The notes under the pieces are model-generated. The model worked only from the letters and a program-made list of their open reading frames with translations, was not told where the DNA came from and did no database searches. Of a stretch of 33,159 nucleotides of DNA, positions 1-8,974 are shown one piece after another. Position 1 is the first letter of the stretch, and the number at the start of each line of letters is the position of its first letter. The position numbers and the translations under genes were made by a program. This stretch comes from Bacteroidota bacterium (GTDB lineage Bacteria > Bacteroidota > Bacteroidia > Chitinophagales > Chitinophagaceae), in assembly GCA_025352905.1 (NCBI GenBank), contig JANXRX010000305.1, positions 1 through 33,159 of the forward strand, in the 5' to 3' direction.

Positions 1-190
1 ACCCTTCCAGGGCATCCGCTATATTCTTTTTATTTTTTTTCTATAAAGCGGTAGCCCCTCCGGGGCAATACCCTGAACCAATGACCTAATGACCTAGTGA
101 GCCCTATCCTCACTGTTATCTGTTATCTGCTATTTCTCACCTGTCATCTTTCCCAGTTCTTTCTTAACTTCCTTCCCTAATAAAACTGCT
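1..190. other. Gene-free leader with hairpin and short tandem repeats
   Basis: No supportable gene lies before the tricorn-type protease. A small GC hairpin (GCCCC-TCC-GGGGC) sits at 54-66. It is followed by two copies of AATGACCT (80-95), an AGTGAG/CTCACT inverted pair (96-101 and 109-114) and two copies of TGTTATC (114-127). This resembles, in a degenerate form, the heptamer-built intergenic repeats seen elsewhere in the window. I see no clear TAnnTTTG promoter box here. Confidence 0.5.
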
Positions 191-3100
191 ATGAGAAAGA
201 TCTGCCTCCTGCTGGCATTATTGCCTGCCTTGTTTTCATTTGCCCAGGTTACACCCGGATGGTTACGCTATTCAGCCATTTCTCCCGATGGCAAAACGAT
301 CGTATTTACCTATAAAGGCGACCTGTTCCGGGTTCCCGCTTCCGGCGGAACCGCTACGCCGCTGACTACGCATGAAGCGCACGATTTTATGCCGGTTTGG
401 AGCCATGATGGAAAATCCATCGCTTTTGCCAGTGACCGCTATGGCAACTTCGATGTCTTTATCATGCCGGCCGAAGGTGGCGAGGCCAAAAGAGTTACCT
501 ATCACTCCGCCGCAGAATATCCTTATGAATTTACCAACGATGATAAAAGCATCCTGTTTGGCGCAAGCCGTATGGATGTAGCCAGTAACCGTACTTACCC
601 TACCGGCTCCCAGCCCGAACTGTATAAAGTATCCGTTACCGGTGGCCGTGTAGAACAGGTGTTAAGCACCCCGGCAGAAGATGTAAAACTGAGCAGGAAC
701 GGGCAATACATTATTTACCACGATAAGAAAGGCGGCGAGAACGCCTGGCGTAAACACCATACTTCGGCCATTGCCCGCGATATCTGGATATACGATACCA
801 AAACAGGCACGCATAAAAAAATCACTTCATTTATCGGAGAAGACCGGTCGCCCGTATTTACCGATAACGACCAGGCTTTTTATTACCTGAGTGAGGAGAG
901 TGGATCATTCAATGTTCACAAAATGAATATCGATGGCGGCAAATCGCAACAGCTTACCTCTTTTAAAAAACACCCTGTCCGTTTTCTCAGTTCGTCTTCT
1001 GATGGCCTTCTCTGCTATAGTTATGATGGAGAACTGTATACACAGAAAGGAAATAGTAAACCCCAGAAAGTAAGTATCCATATTTCTGCCGATACCAAGA
1101 ACAATAATGAAAAAGTAATACCGGTAAGCGGCGGCGCCAGGGATGTGGCCGTTTCTCCCAATGGAAAAGAAGTAGCCTTTATTGTAAGGGGCGAGGTATT
1201 TGTAACCAGCGTGGAAGGAGGCATCACCAAGCGCATCACCAATACACCGGAACAGGAGCGGCTCGTAAGTTTTTCGCCGGATGGCAAGGCCCTTCTGTAT
1301 GCTTCTGAGCGCGGCAATACCTGGAAGATCTTTGAAACAAGAAAAGTGCGCGACGCGGAACCCTATTTTTATGCGTCTACTATTTTAAAAGAAACACCGG
1401 TGATCTCCAATGAAAAAGAAAATTATCAGCCTGTTTACTCTCCCGACGGAAAAGAAATAGCCTATATCGAGAACCGGACAACGTTGAAGATCTACAATAT
1501 CGCATCCAAACAATCGCGGGTATTGCTTACCGATAAAGAGCTTTTCTCTATGGGTGATAACGACCAGTATTTTCAATGGTCGCCCGATAATAAATGGATG
1601 CTGTTCAATTATGCCGTTCCCGGGATCGCGGCGGATGAAGTGGGTCTGATCTCAACAGAGGGCAACGGCAAAGTATTTAACCTTACCGAGAGCGGTTTCC
1701 AGGATGGTAATGCCAAATGGATCATGGGTGGAAAAGCCATGCTCTGGTTCAGCAACCGCGATGGTTTAAAAAGCGTGGCCCAGTCAGGTAACCGGCAGGC
1801 AGATGCCTATGCCCTGTTTTTTTCACAGGATGCTTTTGACAAATTCAAACTAAGCAAGGAAGATGCGGCCCTGTTAAAGGAAGCGGATGAAACAAAAGCA
1901 AAAGCAGATACCGCTAAGAAAAAAGACATTAAGAAAGACAGCGTAATCATTGATTGGGATGGGTTGGTGCAACGCAAGGAAAAATTAACTATCCACTCTT
2001 CTTCCCTTAGCGATGCATTGGTAAGTAAGGATGGAGAAACCTTATACTACCTGGCCAGGTTTGAGAAAGGAAGTAATTTATGGACCACTAACCTGCGTAC
2101 CAAAGAAACCAAAATGCTGGTGCCGCTGAATGCAGGCGGCGGAAGCATGGTTTGGGATAAGGACCAGAAAACAATCTTCCTTTCTGCAGACGGTAGCATC
2201 TCAAAAATAGATGTGGCCAGTGGCAAACGTGATGTCATCAGTATCAATGGTGAGATGACTCTGGATGTTGCCGCAGAGCGCCGGTTCATGTTTGAGCATG
2301 TATGGAGAAGGACCAAAGAAACTTTTTATACAGCCAGTATGCATGGTGTTAACTGGGACAGCTATAAACCCGACTATGAAAAATATTTGCCGCATATCGG
2401 CGATAATTATGAGTTCGCAGAAATGCTGAGCGAGATGCTGGGTGAATTGAATGTGAGCCATAGCGGCGCAACTTATGGATCCAATACGCCCACCGGAGAT
2501 ATCACATCTTCACTTGGCGCTTTTTATGATCAAACCTATAAAGGAGATGGTCTTAAGATCCAGGAAGTGATTAAAGATGGCCCGCTTGATAAAGCTGGTC
2601 TCAATATAAAAGCAGGAATGATCGTTGAGTCGATAGACGGCGAACCCCTTACTGCAGATAAGGACCTTGCCCAATACCTGAACCGAAAAGCAGGAAAGAA
2701 TACACTGGTGATCATTGCAGACGGCTCCGCTAAAAAAGAACTAATCCTGAAACCCATTTCGTTGGGAGAGGAGAATACTTTATTATACAAACGCTGGGTA
2801 CGCAAGAACCAGGATGAGGTTGACAGGCTAAGCGATGGCCAACTGGGCTATGTGCATATTCCCGGTATGAACGATGGCGCTTACCGTACTACGTATGAAG
2901 AAGTGATGGGTAAATATGCCAACCGCAAGGGTATTGTGATAGATACGCGTTTTAATAGCGGCGGCGACCTAGTAGCAGATCTGGCTATGTTCCTCAGCGG
3001 TAAAAAGTTCATGGATTATTCCACTGATACGCGAAGCAATGGTTTTGAGCCCAATTTCCGCTGGACCAAACCCAGCATCTCGATAGCCAATGAGGCCAAT

Positions 3101-3391
3101 TACAGTGATGGACATTGTTATGCATACACTTACCAGGAATTAAAACTGGGCAAGCTGGTAGGCATGCCTGTACCGGGCACCTGTACGTTTGCCGGGTGGG
3201 AATCTCTGCAGGATAATAGTCTGCGCTGGGGCGTACCCCCGTTGGGGTGTAAAGCTATGACCGGCCAGTACCTCGAAAACCACCAGACCGTTCCGGATAT
3301 TAAACTGATGAATGAGTATGAAATAGTAATCAAAGGGAGGGATCAGCAGCTGGAAGCAGCGGTGGCTTCGTTATTAAAGGATATTAAGTAA
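191..3391 (+). CDS. Exported tricorn-type protease (PD40 propeller, PDZ, S41 peptidase)
   Basis: The protein has 1066 residues, the usual length for tricorn homologues. A signal peptide covers about residues 1-19 and ends in SFAQ, so the mature protein is probably periplasmic. Residues about 25-500 carry repeated 'SPDGKxIAF' blades typical of PD40/TolB-like beta-propellers, with a second propeller to about 690. A PDZ-like segment lies near 770-860 and the S41 catalytic region near 870-1050. By comparison with archaeal tricorn (S745/H746/S965/E1023), the catalytic residues would be S756 and H757 in NVSHSG, S972 in NYSDG and E1029 in LENH. All four are present, so it is probably active. It likely trims peptides or oligopeptides in the envelope. 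The ATG at 191 directly precedes the signal peptide. The next gene on the same strand starts 44 bp downstream. Confidence 0.93.
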   Translation: MRKICLLLALLPALFSFAQVTPGWLRYSAISPDGKTIVFTYKGDLFRVPASGGTATPLTTHEAHDFMPVWSHDGKSIAFASDRYGNFDVFIMPAEGGEAKRVTYHSAAEYPYEFTNDDKSILFGASRMDVASNRTYPTGSQPELYKVSVTGGRVEQVLSTPAEDVKLSRNGQYIIYHDKKGGENAWRKHHTSAIARDIWIYDTKTGTHKKITSFIGEDRSPVFTDNDQAFYYLSEESGSFNVHKMNIDGGKSQQLTSFKKHPVRFLSSSSDGLLCYSYDGELYTQKGNSKPQKVSIHISADTKNNNEKVIPVSGGARDVAVSPNGKEVAFIVRGEVFVTSVEGGITKRITNTPEQERLVSFSPDGKALLYASERGNTWKIFETRKVRDAEPYFYASTILKETPVISNEKENYQPVYSPDGKEIAYIENRTTLKIYNIASKQSRVLLTDKELFSMGDNDQYFQWSPDNKWMLFNYAVPGIAADEVGLISTEGNGKVFNLTESGFQDGNAKWIMGGKAMLWFSNRDGLKSVAQSGNRQADAYALFFSQDAFDKFKLSKEDAALLKEADETKAKADTAKKKDIKKDSVIIDWDGLVQRKEKLTIHSSSLSDALVSKDGETLYYLARFEKGSNLWTTNLRTKETKMLVPLNAGGGSMVWDKDQKTIFLSADGSISKIDVASGKRDVISINGEMTLDVAAERRFMFEHVWRRTKETFYTASMHGVNWDSYKPDYEKYLPHIGDNYEFAEMLSEMLGELNVSHSGATYGSNTPTGDITSSLGAFYDQTYKGDGLKIQEVIKDGPLDKAGLNIKAGMIVESIDGEPLTADKDLAQYLNRKAGKNTLVIIADGSAKKELILKPISLGEENTLLYKRWVRKNQDEVDRLSDGQLGYVHIPGMNDGAYRTTYEEVMGKYANRKGIVIDTRFNSGGDLVADLAMFLSGKKFMDYSTDTRSNGFEPNFRWTKPSISIANEANYSDGHCYAYTYQELKLGKLVGMPVPGTCTFAGWESLQDNSLRWGVPPLGCKAMTGQYLENHQTVPDIKLMNEYEIVIKGRDQQLEAAVASLLKDIK

Positions 3392-3435
3392 CCGGCGTTT
3401 TTTGATATTTTGCTTTTAGTTCTTAATCTTTTCAT

Positions 3436-4902
3436 ATGAAACTGTTACCCATTCGTGCTTTGATTCTATTGGCAATCGGCAGCCTGTTAGCGCAAACAGG
3501 TCTTGCGCAGGGAAGAAATATCCGAATCAAACTCACGCCGCTCAAAAACACGAAAGTGTATTTAGGCAGCAACTATGGGAGTACAAATGCGTTATTTGAT
3601 TCAGCTTTTTTGAATGATAAAAGTGAAGGCGTGTTTACAGCGCCGACCAAACTCACCGGCGGTGTTTATTTTATTGTTACCGCTACTCCTGCCTATGAGA
3701 TACAGTTTGATTTCCTGATGGATAATGAGCAGCAATTCAGCATCACGGCAGATACGGCTGCAAAAGATAAAGTGGTTATTACAGGCTCCGCGGAAAACGA
3801 ATATTCCATCGCCTACAAAAATTTTTTAGCGTCTAAAACAAAATATATGCAGGGGTTGGAGGCGGATTTTAAGACCATGGGGAGCCGTACCAAAAAAGAC
3901 ACCACAGAACTTATTGATAAGAGCGGGCGCATAAACAAAGAACTGGAACATTATCGCGACAGCATTCTTGAAAAATATCCCGGGTCATTGATAAGCACAC
4001 TATTCCATCTCATTAAAAAACCAGTGGTGCCCGCGATCCCGGTTGTGAAGGGAAAACCGGATTCCTTATACCCTTACCATTTTGTTAAGGAGCATTATTG
4101 GGATGATGTGAACTTCAGCGATGACCGCATCCTGCATACACCCTTCCTGGAACCAAGGATGGACGAATATTTCAAATATTATATTTCCATCGAACCCGAC
4201 TCCATTATTAAAGAAGTGAACTATATGCTGCTTGCAGCAAGGGGTGGAAAAGAAATCTATCCTTACCTGCTTACCAAATTCACCAAAGAATACATGAACC
4301 CTAAGTTTATGGGGCAGGATAAGGTATTCGTATTCCTGTTCGAGAATTATTATGCCAGGGGAGATACTTCCCTGCTGGATGCACCGAACCGGAAGATCGT
4401 TACTGAAAGGGCCTATAATTTGATGGCCAACCAGATAGGTTTACCCGCATCACCCATGAATTTTGCAGATACTGCGGGCAGGATCGTTCCTTTATATAGC
4501 GTGAAATCAGATTTTACCATAGTTGCTTTCTGGGATCCCACCTGCGGTCATTGTAAAATAGATATTCCGCGGCTTGATTCGATGTACCAGGCCAAATGGA
4601 AAGGATTGGGTGTGGCTATTTACGCCGTGAATGTAACCCAGAATGAGAATGAGCTACCGCTCTGGAAAAAATATATCACAGACAATCGTCTCTCCGGCTG
4701 GGTAAATACCCGCGAAACCCAGGCAATCAGGGATGCTACAGAAAAAGCCCGCCAGATGAATTTCAGGCAGGCCTACGATATGCAATTCACACCCACACTA
4801 TACCTCCTCGATAAAGACAAACGCATTATCGCCAAAAAATTAACGATAGAGCAGTTTGATGAGTTGATAAAGTTGAAGAAAGGTGTTAGTAGTAAGGGGT
4901 AA
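3436..4902 (+). CDS. Exported thioredoxin-like protein (DUF4369-like N-domain, TlpA/AhpC-type C-domain)
   Basis: The 488-residue protein begins with a signal peptide (about 1-24, ending LAQG). An N-terminal beta-rich region (about 28-130) resembles the DUF4369-type domain common in Bacteroidota thioredoxin-like proteins. A helical linker follows. The C-terminal thioredoxin fold (about 335-480) has the redox motif C370-G-H-C373 in 'DPTCGHCKIDIP' and a cis-proline region in 'FTPTLYLLD'. It probably acts as a periplasmic thiol-disulfide oxidoreductase. The middle region may be a DUF5106-type domain, but I am less sure of that. It could be co-transcribed with the protease upstream (44-bp gap). 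The stop codon TAA (4900-4902) lies inside an inverted repeat that also provides the stop of the converging gene, so the last residues (SSKG) are repeat-encoded. Confidence 0.85.
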   Translation: MKLLPIRALILLAIGSLLAQTGLAQGRNIRIKLTPLKNTKVYLGSNYGSTNALFDSAFLNDKSEGVFTAPTKLTGGVYFIVTATPAYEIQFDFLMDNEQQFSITADTAAKDKVVITGSAENEYSIAYKNFLASKTKYMQGLEADFKTMGSRTKKDTTELIDKSGRINKELEHYRDSILEKYPGSLISTLFHLIKKPVVPAIPVVKGKPDSLYPYHFVKEHYWDDVNFSDDRILHTPFLEPRMDEYFKYYISIEPDSIIKEVNYMLLAARGGKEIYPYLLTKFTKEYMNPKFMGQDKVFVFLFENYYARGDTSLLDAPNRKIVTERAYNLMANQIGLPASPMNFADTAGRIVPLYSVKSDFTIVAFWDPTCGHCKIDIPRLDSMYQAKWKGLGVAIYAVNVTQNENELPLWKKYITDNRLSGWVNTRETQAIRDATEKARQMNFRQAYDMQFTPTLYLLDKDKRIIAKKLTIEQFDELIKLKKGVSSKG

Positions 4903-5044
4903 GGCGTAAGTAACTCCAAAAACTGCGCCTTTGCGAACTAAAAAACCTCGCAAAGATGCAAAGACGCCAAGAAAAATTGTGCTACCTTATTCTGTAAAAA
5001 TTCTGACTTACGCCTTACGCCTTACGCCTTACGCCTTACCCCTT
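4894..5044. repeat. Mirror-image heptamer repeat between converging genes
   Basis: The 17-mer AAGGGGTAAGGCGTAAG at 4894-4910 reappears as its exact reverse complement at 5028-5044. The right arm is extended by tandem CTTACGC units (four copies, 5007-5034). The TAA in the left arm is the stop of the thioredoxin-like gene, and the TAA in the right arm is the stop of the minus-strand gene; both proteins end in Lys-Gly. Between the arms, CTTTGCGA (4929-4936) and TCGCAAAG (4948-4955) form a second 8-bp inverted pair followed by GCAAAGACGCC. The arms could pair in RNA from either strand and may act as a bidirectional terminator, although no strong U-run follows. Confidence 0.8.
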
Positions 5045-5500
5045 CTCCTCCTTCTTACTATTCCTACCCACCGCGTAATGGGGCTTTAACTCTATGTAGA
5101 TCTTAGCCAACTGTTCATTGCCGGATTCAGAAGCGTTTTTGGAGTTTTGAAAATAGGCCCGGGTCTGTTTCATGATCTCGTTACCGATCACCAGCTTGGC
5201 GTCTTCCAGTTTGGTCTTTACCTGCTCCAGTTCTTCCAGCAGTTCGGAGTACTGGCCATATAAATGAACGTAATTATTGCAGACCGTAACATCCACGAAC
5301 GAAGGCACCGTATTCGGGTTCTTGCGCATATACTGCACTGCTTTCTGCACAAATTCCTGGCGTTTGGTATTCAGCTTGAACATGCTTCGCCGCTCACTCG
5401 GTTTGAGTTTGATATTATTCGGGATCATATTCCGCACGGCGGCGATATTCTGCTTGATCGACATTAATTCTGATCCGATAAAACTCCTGAATGAGGTCAT
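5036..5500 (-). CDS. Hypothetical helical protein
   Basis: I do not recognise this 154-residue protein. It has no signal peptide, membrane segment or cysteine motif. It is charged and mostly helical. The stretch LLEELEQVKTKLEDAKL (about residues 83-99) looks like coiled coil, and the C-terminus is lysine/glutamate-rich (NSKKEEKG). It is probably cytoplasmic. The ATG at 5500 gives MTSFRSF; an internal Met at residue 13 (MSIKQN) is an alternative start. It converges on the thioredoxin-like gene and diverges from the acyltransferase. Coding character is supported by an uninterrupted frame with ordinary codon use and a soluble-protein composition. Confidence 0.65.
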   Translation of the reverse strand: MTSFRSFIGSELMSIKQNIAAVRNMIPNNIKLKPSERRSMFKLNTKRQEFVQKAVQYMRKNPNTVPSFVDVTVCNNYVHLYGQYSELLEELEQVKTKLEDAKLVIGNEIMKQTRAYFQNSKNASESGNEQLAKIYIELKPHYAVGRNSKKEEKG

Positions 5501-5648
5501 GGGGGGTATGATTTATGGTATAACGCTGTTTCGAATTAGAAAATTGCTTATTAGGAGATGAAAATACAGGTTTTAATGCCGGGTTCCTATACTGCTGTTC
5601 CCGCCAGAGGAAATCTTACTATCTTGGTTACCGTTTTAACTGCCTGGC

Positions 5649-6215
5649 ATGCGTGTATTCTGGAACCTGTTTCTCCGTTTGGGAGGATGGACCCTTCAGG
5701 GATCCTTTCCCGTTCATCTCAAAAAGTACCTTATTATCGTAGGCCCCCATACCAGCAACTGGGATTTTGTGGTGGGCCTGGCCTTCCGTAGTAAACTACA
5801 ACTGCAACACGCTAAATTCCTTGGCAAAGAAGAACTCTTCAGGGCGCCTTTTGGCTTTATTTTCCGGAAACTGGGTGGTTTCCCGGTTAACCGCCAGGGG
5901 AATACCAATATGGTTGACCAGGTGGTTACCCTTTTTAATACCCATGAATCTTTTGTATTAGTACTCTCACCCGAAGGCACCCGTAAAAGAGTAGACAGGT
6001 TACGCTCCGGTTTTTATCATATTGCCCAAAAAGCAGGGGTGCCCATTATCATGACGGCTTTTGACTTTGAAAAAAAACAGGCCTCCTTCTCCGATCCTTT
6101 TTTCCCTACCGGCGATGAAGAAACGGATCTGCAGGAGATCATCCGGTTTTATGCGCCCATAAAAGGCAGAAACCCGGAACAGGGGCTGGCACACCTTCTA
6201 ACCATAAAATCTTAA
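5649..6215 (+). CDS. Lysophospholipid acyltransferase (PlsC family)
   Basis: The 188-residue protein carries the HX4D acyltransferase motif as H34-TSNW-D39 ('GPHTSNWDF'), a substrate-binding block around 'GGFPVNR' (R82), and 'SPEGTRKR' (EGTR at 109-112), the third PlsC block. Such enzymes move an acyl chain from acyl-ACP or acyl-CoA to a lyso-lipid. The HTSNWD variant, rather than NHxSxxD, is found in many Bacteroidota members, whose exact substrate (phospholipid or other lipid) is often not known. At 188 residues it is short but has all motifs. It probably associates with the inner membrane through the hydrophobic N-terminus. The next gene, an acyl-CoA ligase, begins 8 bp after its stop, which suggests an operon that activates and then uses fatty acids. 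Confidence 0.85.
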   Translation: MRVFWNLFLRLGGWTLQGSFPVHLKKYLIIVGPHTSNWDFVVGLAFRSKLQLQHAKFLGKEELFRAPFGFIFRKLGGFPVNRQGNTNMVDQVVTLFNTHESFVLVLSPEGTRKRVDRLRSGFYHIAQKAGVPIIMTAFDFEKKQASFSDPFFPTGDEETDLQEIIRFYAPIKGRNPEQGLAHLLTIKS

Positions 6216-6223
6216 TCTTGTAT

Positions 6224-7870
6224 ATGGATCTGTATTACCCGCATATCATTGATAAGTTCTGCGCTTTTGAAAGCAGCAAGCCCAACCAGCTTTTTCTTTC
6301 AGAACCTGTAAAAGGCGTTTACCGTGAATTTACCTGGGAAAAAGCGGGATCGGAACTGCGCCGTATGGCCGCAGTATTAAAGGGAATGGGGCTGGGAAAG
6401 AATGATAAAGTGGCACTCCTGAGCAAGAACTGCGCGCACTGGATCATGGCTGATCTCGCTATCACCATGGCCGGCTGTATAGCGGTGCCGCTTTACCCGA
6501 ACATTACACCCGATGCCTTACGCGAGATCATTATACACAGCGAAAGCAAGGCCATTTTCATAGGTAAACTGGATAACCCGGAAGAATTGCGCAAAGGCGT
6601 TCCTGCGGGACTGACCGAAATCAGTTTTCCTTTTTATCCAAATGCAGGTTGTCTTAACTGGGATACATTGATTGCTGATCAACCGGGTATCGAAGGGATA
6701 CCGGATCTTGATTCTCATGCATTGGCCAGTATCGTGTACACATCCGGTACCACCGGCCAGCCTAAGGGTGTGATGCATACACTGCATGCGGTTGCTTTTG
6801 CCGTGGATGCTTTTTTAAAAAGTTTTCCGGGTATTGAAAACGAGACCTTCTTTTCCTATTTGCCCCTTTGCCATGTAGCAGAAAGGATGCTGGTAGAATG
6901 TGGCGCCATCTTTACAGGAAGTACGATCTATTTTGTTGAGTCGATGGATACTTTCGCCAGGAACCTGGCCCATACACGCCCCACCATCTTCCTCGCCGTT
7001 CCCCGCATCTGGGAAAAATTACAGGAGGGCATCCTGAAAAAAATCCCGCGCAAAACATTGGATCGTTTACTGGCTATCCCGCTTATTTCCAGTCTTATTA
7101 AAGGTTTTCTCAAAAAGAAACTGGGCCTTAACAGGTGTAAATATGTATTTACAGGCGCCTCTCCCATCAACCCGGCTTTATTGATCTGGTATAACCGGCT
7201 GGGGCTGCCGATACAGGAAGCCTATGGAATGACCGAAAACGTGGCCCTTTCGCATGTGAACCGGAAAGGCAATACACGGTTCGGTACCGTGGGACAGCCT
7301 TACCTGAATGTAACGGTGCGGCTTGCCAAAGACAATGAGGTGCAGGTAAAAAGTGATGCTTCCATGCTGGGTTATTATAAGGAACCCGGACTAACAGCAG
7401 AAGTTTTTGAAGATGGTTTTTTACGAACGGGTGACGAAGGCGCGATTGATTCAGATGGGTTCCTGACTATTACCGGCAGGATCAAGGACCAGTTTAAGAC
7501 CAGCAAAGGAAAATACATTATGCCCGCACGCATTGAAGGCGCCCTGCTGCAAAGTGGGTTATTGGCGCAGGTTTGCGTGGTGGGTTCAGGAATGACGAGC
7601 GCCATGGCGCTGGCCACACTCTCCGAATCCTCCCAGGAACAGGGGCGCCAGGTACTTGGTGAAGAAATGGAAAACTTGCTCCTTCGGGTCAATAAAAGCC
7701 TTGAAAACCATGAGCAGGTATCCAAACTGATCCTCTTACCCGATGAATGGACCATAGTAAATGGCCTGCTTACCCCAACGCTCAAGATCAAGCGAAAAAT
7801 GGTAGATGAGGCATTTGGTGCACAATATGAAAGCTGGAGCCACGTTACAGGAAGGGTAATCTTTGTATAA
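6224..7870 (+). CDS. Long-chain fatty acid--CoA ligase (AMP-binding family)
   Basis: This is an adenylate-forming enzyme of 548 residues that activates fatty acids to acyl-AMP and then acyl-CoA. The P-loop 'YTSGTTGQPKG' spans residues 172-182. The adenine-binding motif 'EAYGMTE' is at 332-338. It is followed by 'RTGDEG' and the hinge/lysine region 'GRIKDQFKTSKGKYIMP'. The overall pattern matches FadD15-type long-chain ligases. I take the ATG at 6224 as start; an in-frame TTG at 6218 would add only two residues. It lies 8 bp after the acyltransferase stop, so the two are probably co-transcribed and function together in lipid remodelling or uptake of exogenous fatty acids. Confidence 0.92.
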   Translation: MDLYYPHIIDKFCAFESSKPNQLFLSEPVKGVYREFTWEKAGSELRRMAAVLKGMGLGKNDKVALLSKNCAHWIMADLAITMAGCIAVPLYPNITPDALREIIIHSESKAIFIGKLDNPEELRKGVPAGLTEISFPFYPNAGCLNWDTLIADQPGIEGIPDLDSHALASIVYTSGTTGQPKGVMHTLHAVAFAVDAFLKSFPGIENETFFSYLPLCHVAERMLVECGAIFTGSTIYFVESMDTFARNLAHTRPTIFLAVPRIWEKLQEGILKKIPRKTLDRLLAIPLISSLIKGFLKKKLGLNRCKYVFTGASPINPALLIWYNRLGLPIQEAYGMTENVALSHVNRKGNTRFGTVGQPYLNVTVRLAKDNEVQVKSDASMLGYYKEPGLTAEVFEDGFLRTGDEGAIDSDGFLTITGRIKDQFKTSKGKYIMPARIEGALLQSGLLAQVCVVGSGMTSAMALATLSESSQEQGRQVLGEEMENLLLRVNKSLENHEQVSKLILLPDEWTIVNGLLTPTLKIKRKMVDEAFGAQYESWSHVTGRVIFV

Positions 7871-7913
7871 AAAAAATTTGTAGAAAATTTTACTCAACTA
7901 TCCTAAGTTGATT

Positions 7914-7921
7914 TATCTTTG
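7914..7921 (+). promoter_or_regulatory. Bacteroidota -7 promoter box upstream of OmpA-like gene
   Basis: TATCTTTG fits TAnnTTTG exactly. Transcription would start a few bases downstream, leaving a leader of about 60 nt before the ATG at 7988. No good -33 TTTG is present at the usual 19-21 nt spacing. The box overlaps a possible upstream TTG start (7919), which argues against that start. Confidence 0.5.
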
Positions 7922-7987
7922 CGGCTCCAACACACTATTAAACCAGCCGAGAAACTGGCTATATTTTTATCACCTAACTGCACAATT

Positions 7988-8899
7988 ATGAAACTGAAAG
8001 TTTACCTGATCGCCGCCATTACTTCTGCGGCATTATTTTCCTGTATCAGTCCTAAGAAGCTGGAAGAGGAAAAAGCAAAATACACACAACTTAGCAATGA
8101 TTACCTTGGATTACAGGGTAAATACAGGGATCTCCAGGAAGAATTGAAGAAGTGCAACGCTTCTGTTGATAAGGCAAACGGACAAACCGCCGATGCGAAC
8201 AGCAAAAGAGCTGATCTTGAAGCACAGATCGCCGACCTGAACAAACAGATCGAATACCTGAAAGCAAATAATACAACTGTTCTGAACCAGTTAAAAGATC
8301 TTTCTGTAGTAACCGGCTCACAAGCCGAAAGCATTAAAAGATCACTGGATAATATAGGCGCCAAAGATATTTATATCAAGGACCTGCAAGGCTCTATCGC
8401 CCGTAAAGATTCACTGAACATGGCTTTGGTGATGAATCTGAAAGGCGCTATCGGTAACCTCGATGATAAGGACATCAATATCAAGGTAGATAAAGGCGTG
8501 GTATATGTTGACATTTCAGACAAACTGTTATTCAAAAGCGGAAGCTACTCTGTAACTGATAAAGCAAAAGATGTACTGGGCAAAGTTGCCAAAGTACTGA
8601 ATGCACAACCTGATATTGAGTTCCTCGTAGAAGGACATACCGATACAGTTGCGATCAACAGCACCCCGGGTATCCTGGATAACTGGGACCTGAGTGTTAA
8701 ACGCGCTACCACCGTGGTTCGGATCTTACAGGACACTTATGGATTGGATCCTAAACGCATGACAGCTGCCGGTCGCAGCCAATACGTTCCTGTATCAGAC
8801 AATACTACTGCAGATGGCCGTGCCGCTAACCGCAGAACACGTATCGTTATCCTGCCGCAGTTAGACCAGTTCTTTAAACTGCTCGAAAGAAAACAATAG
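7988..8899 (+). CDS. OmpA-family peptidoglycan-binding lipoprotein
   Basis: The ATG at 7988 gives a lipoprotein signal peptide with lipobox cysteine C19 (ALFSC). A longer frame reaches back to a TTG at 7919 but would bury that signal and overlap the promoter box. Residues about 25-95 are a heptad-rich coiled coil ('LEEEKAKYTQLSNDYLGL'...). Residues about 170-300 form the OmpA C-terminal domain, with 'LLFKSGSYSVT', 'VEGHTDT', 'NWDLSVKRA' and 'GRSQYVPV...NRRTRIVI', which binds peptidoglycan. The role is to tether the outer membrane to the cell wall, as in Pal-like proteins, here with a long coiled-coil spacer. The gene is followed by a strong terminator and is probably monocistronic. Confidence 0.92.
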   Translation: MKLKVYLIAAITSAALFSCISPKKLEEEKAKYTQLSNDYLGLQGKYRDLQEELKKCNASVDKANGQTADANSKRADLEAQIADLNKQIEYLKANNTTVLNQLKDLSVVTGSQAESIKRSLDNIGAKDIYIKDLQGSIARKDSLNMALVMNLKGAIGNLDDKDINIKVDKGVVYVDISDKLLFKSGSYSVTDKAKDVLGKVAKVLNAQPDIEFLVEGHTDTVAINSTPGILDNWDLSVKRATTVVRILQDTYGLDPKRMTAAGRSQYVPVSDNTTADGRAANRRTRIVILPQLDQFFKLLERKQ

Positions 8900-8916
8900 T
8901 TGATTCTCTATAATTG

Positions 8917-8955
8917 AAAGAGCCGTTCTCGATGATGAGAACGGCTCTTTTTTTT
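8917..8955 (+). terminator. Intrinsic terminator after the OmpA-like gene
   Basis: A perfect 14-bp stem, AAAGAGCCGTTCTC (8917-8930) with its exact complement at 8937-8950, surrounds a 6-nt loop (GATGAT). A run of eight T follows (8948-8955). It lies 18 bp after the OmpA-like stop and faces the end of the converging peroxiredoxin gene, so it may also stop minus-strand transcripts, although the U-run on that strand is poor. Confidence 0.93.
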
Positions 8956-8974
8956 ATTTCAGCGTGTGATAATT

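Noticed and set aside
1..16. Possible start of a minus-strand gene running off the left edge (ATG at 14-16)
   Set aside because: Only five codons are visible and nothing supports a promoter or ribosome site.
7873..7891. AAAATTT/AAATTTT hairpin after the acyl-CoA ligase as a terminator
   Set aside because: The stem contains only A-T pairs and would be too weak; no GC-rich core is present.
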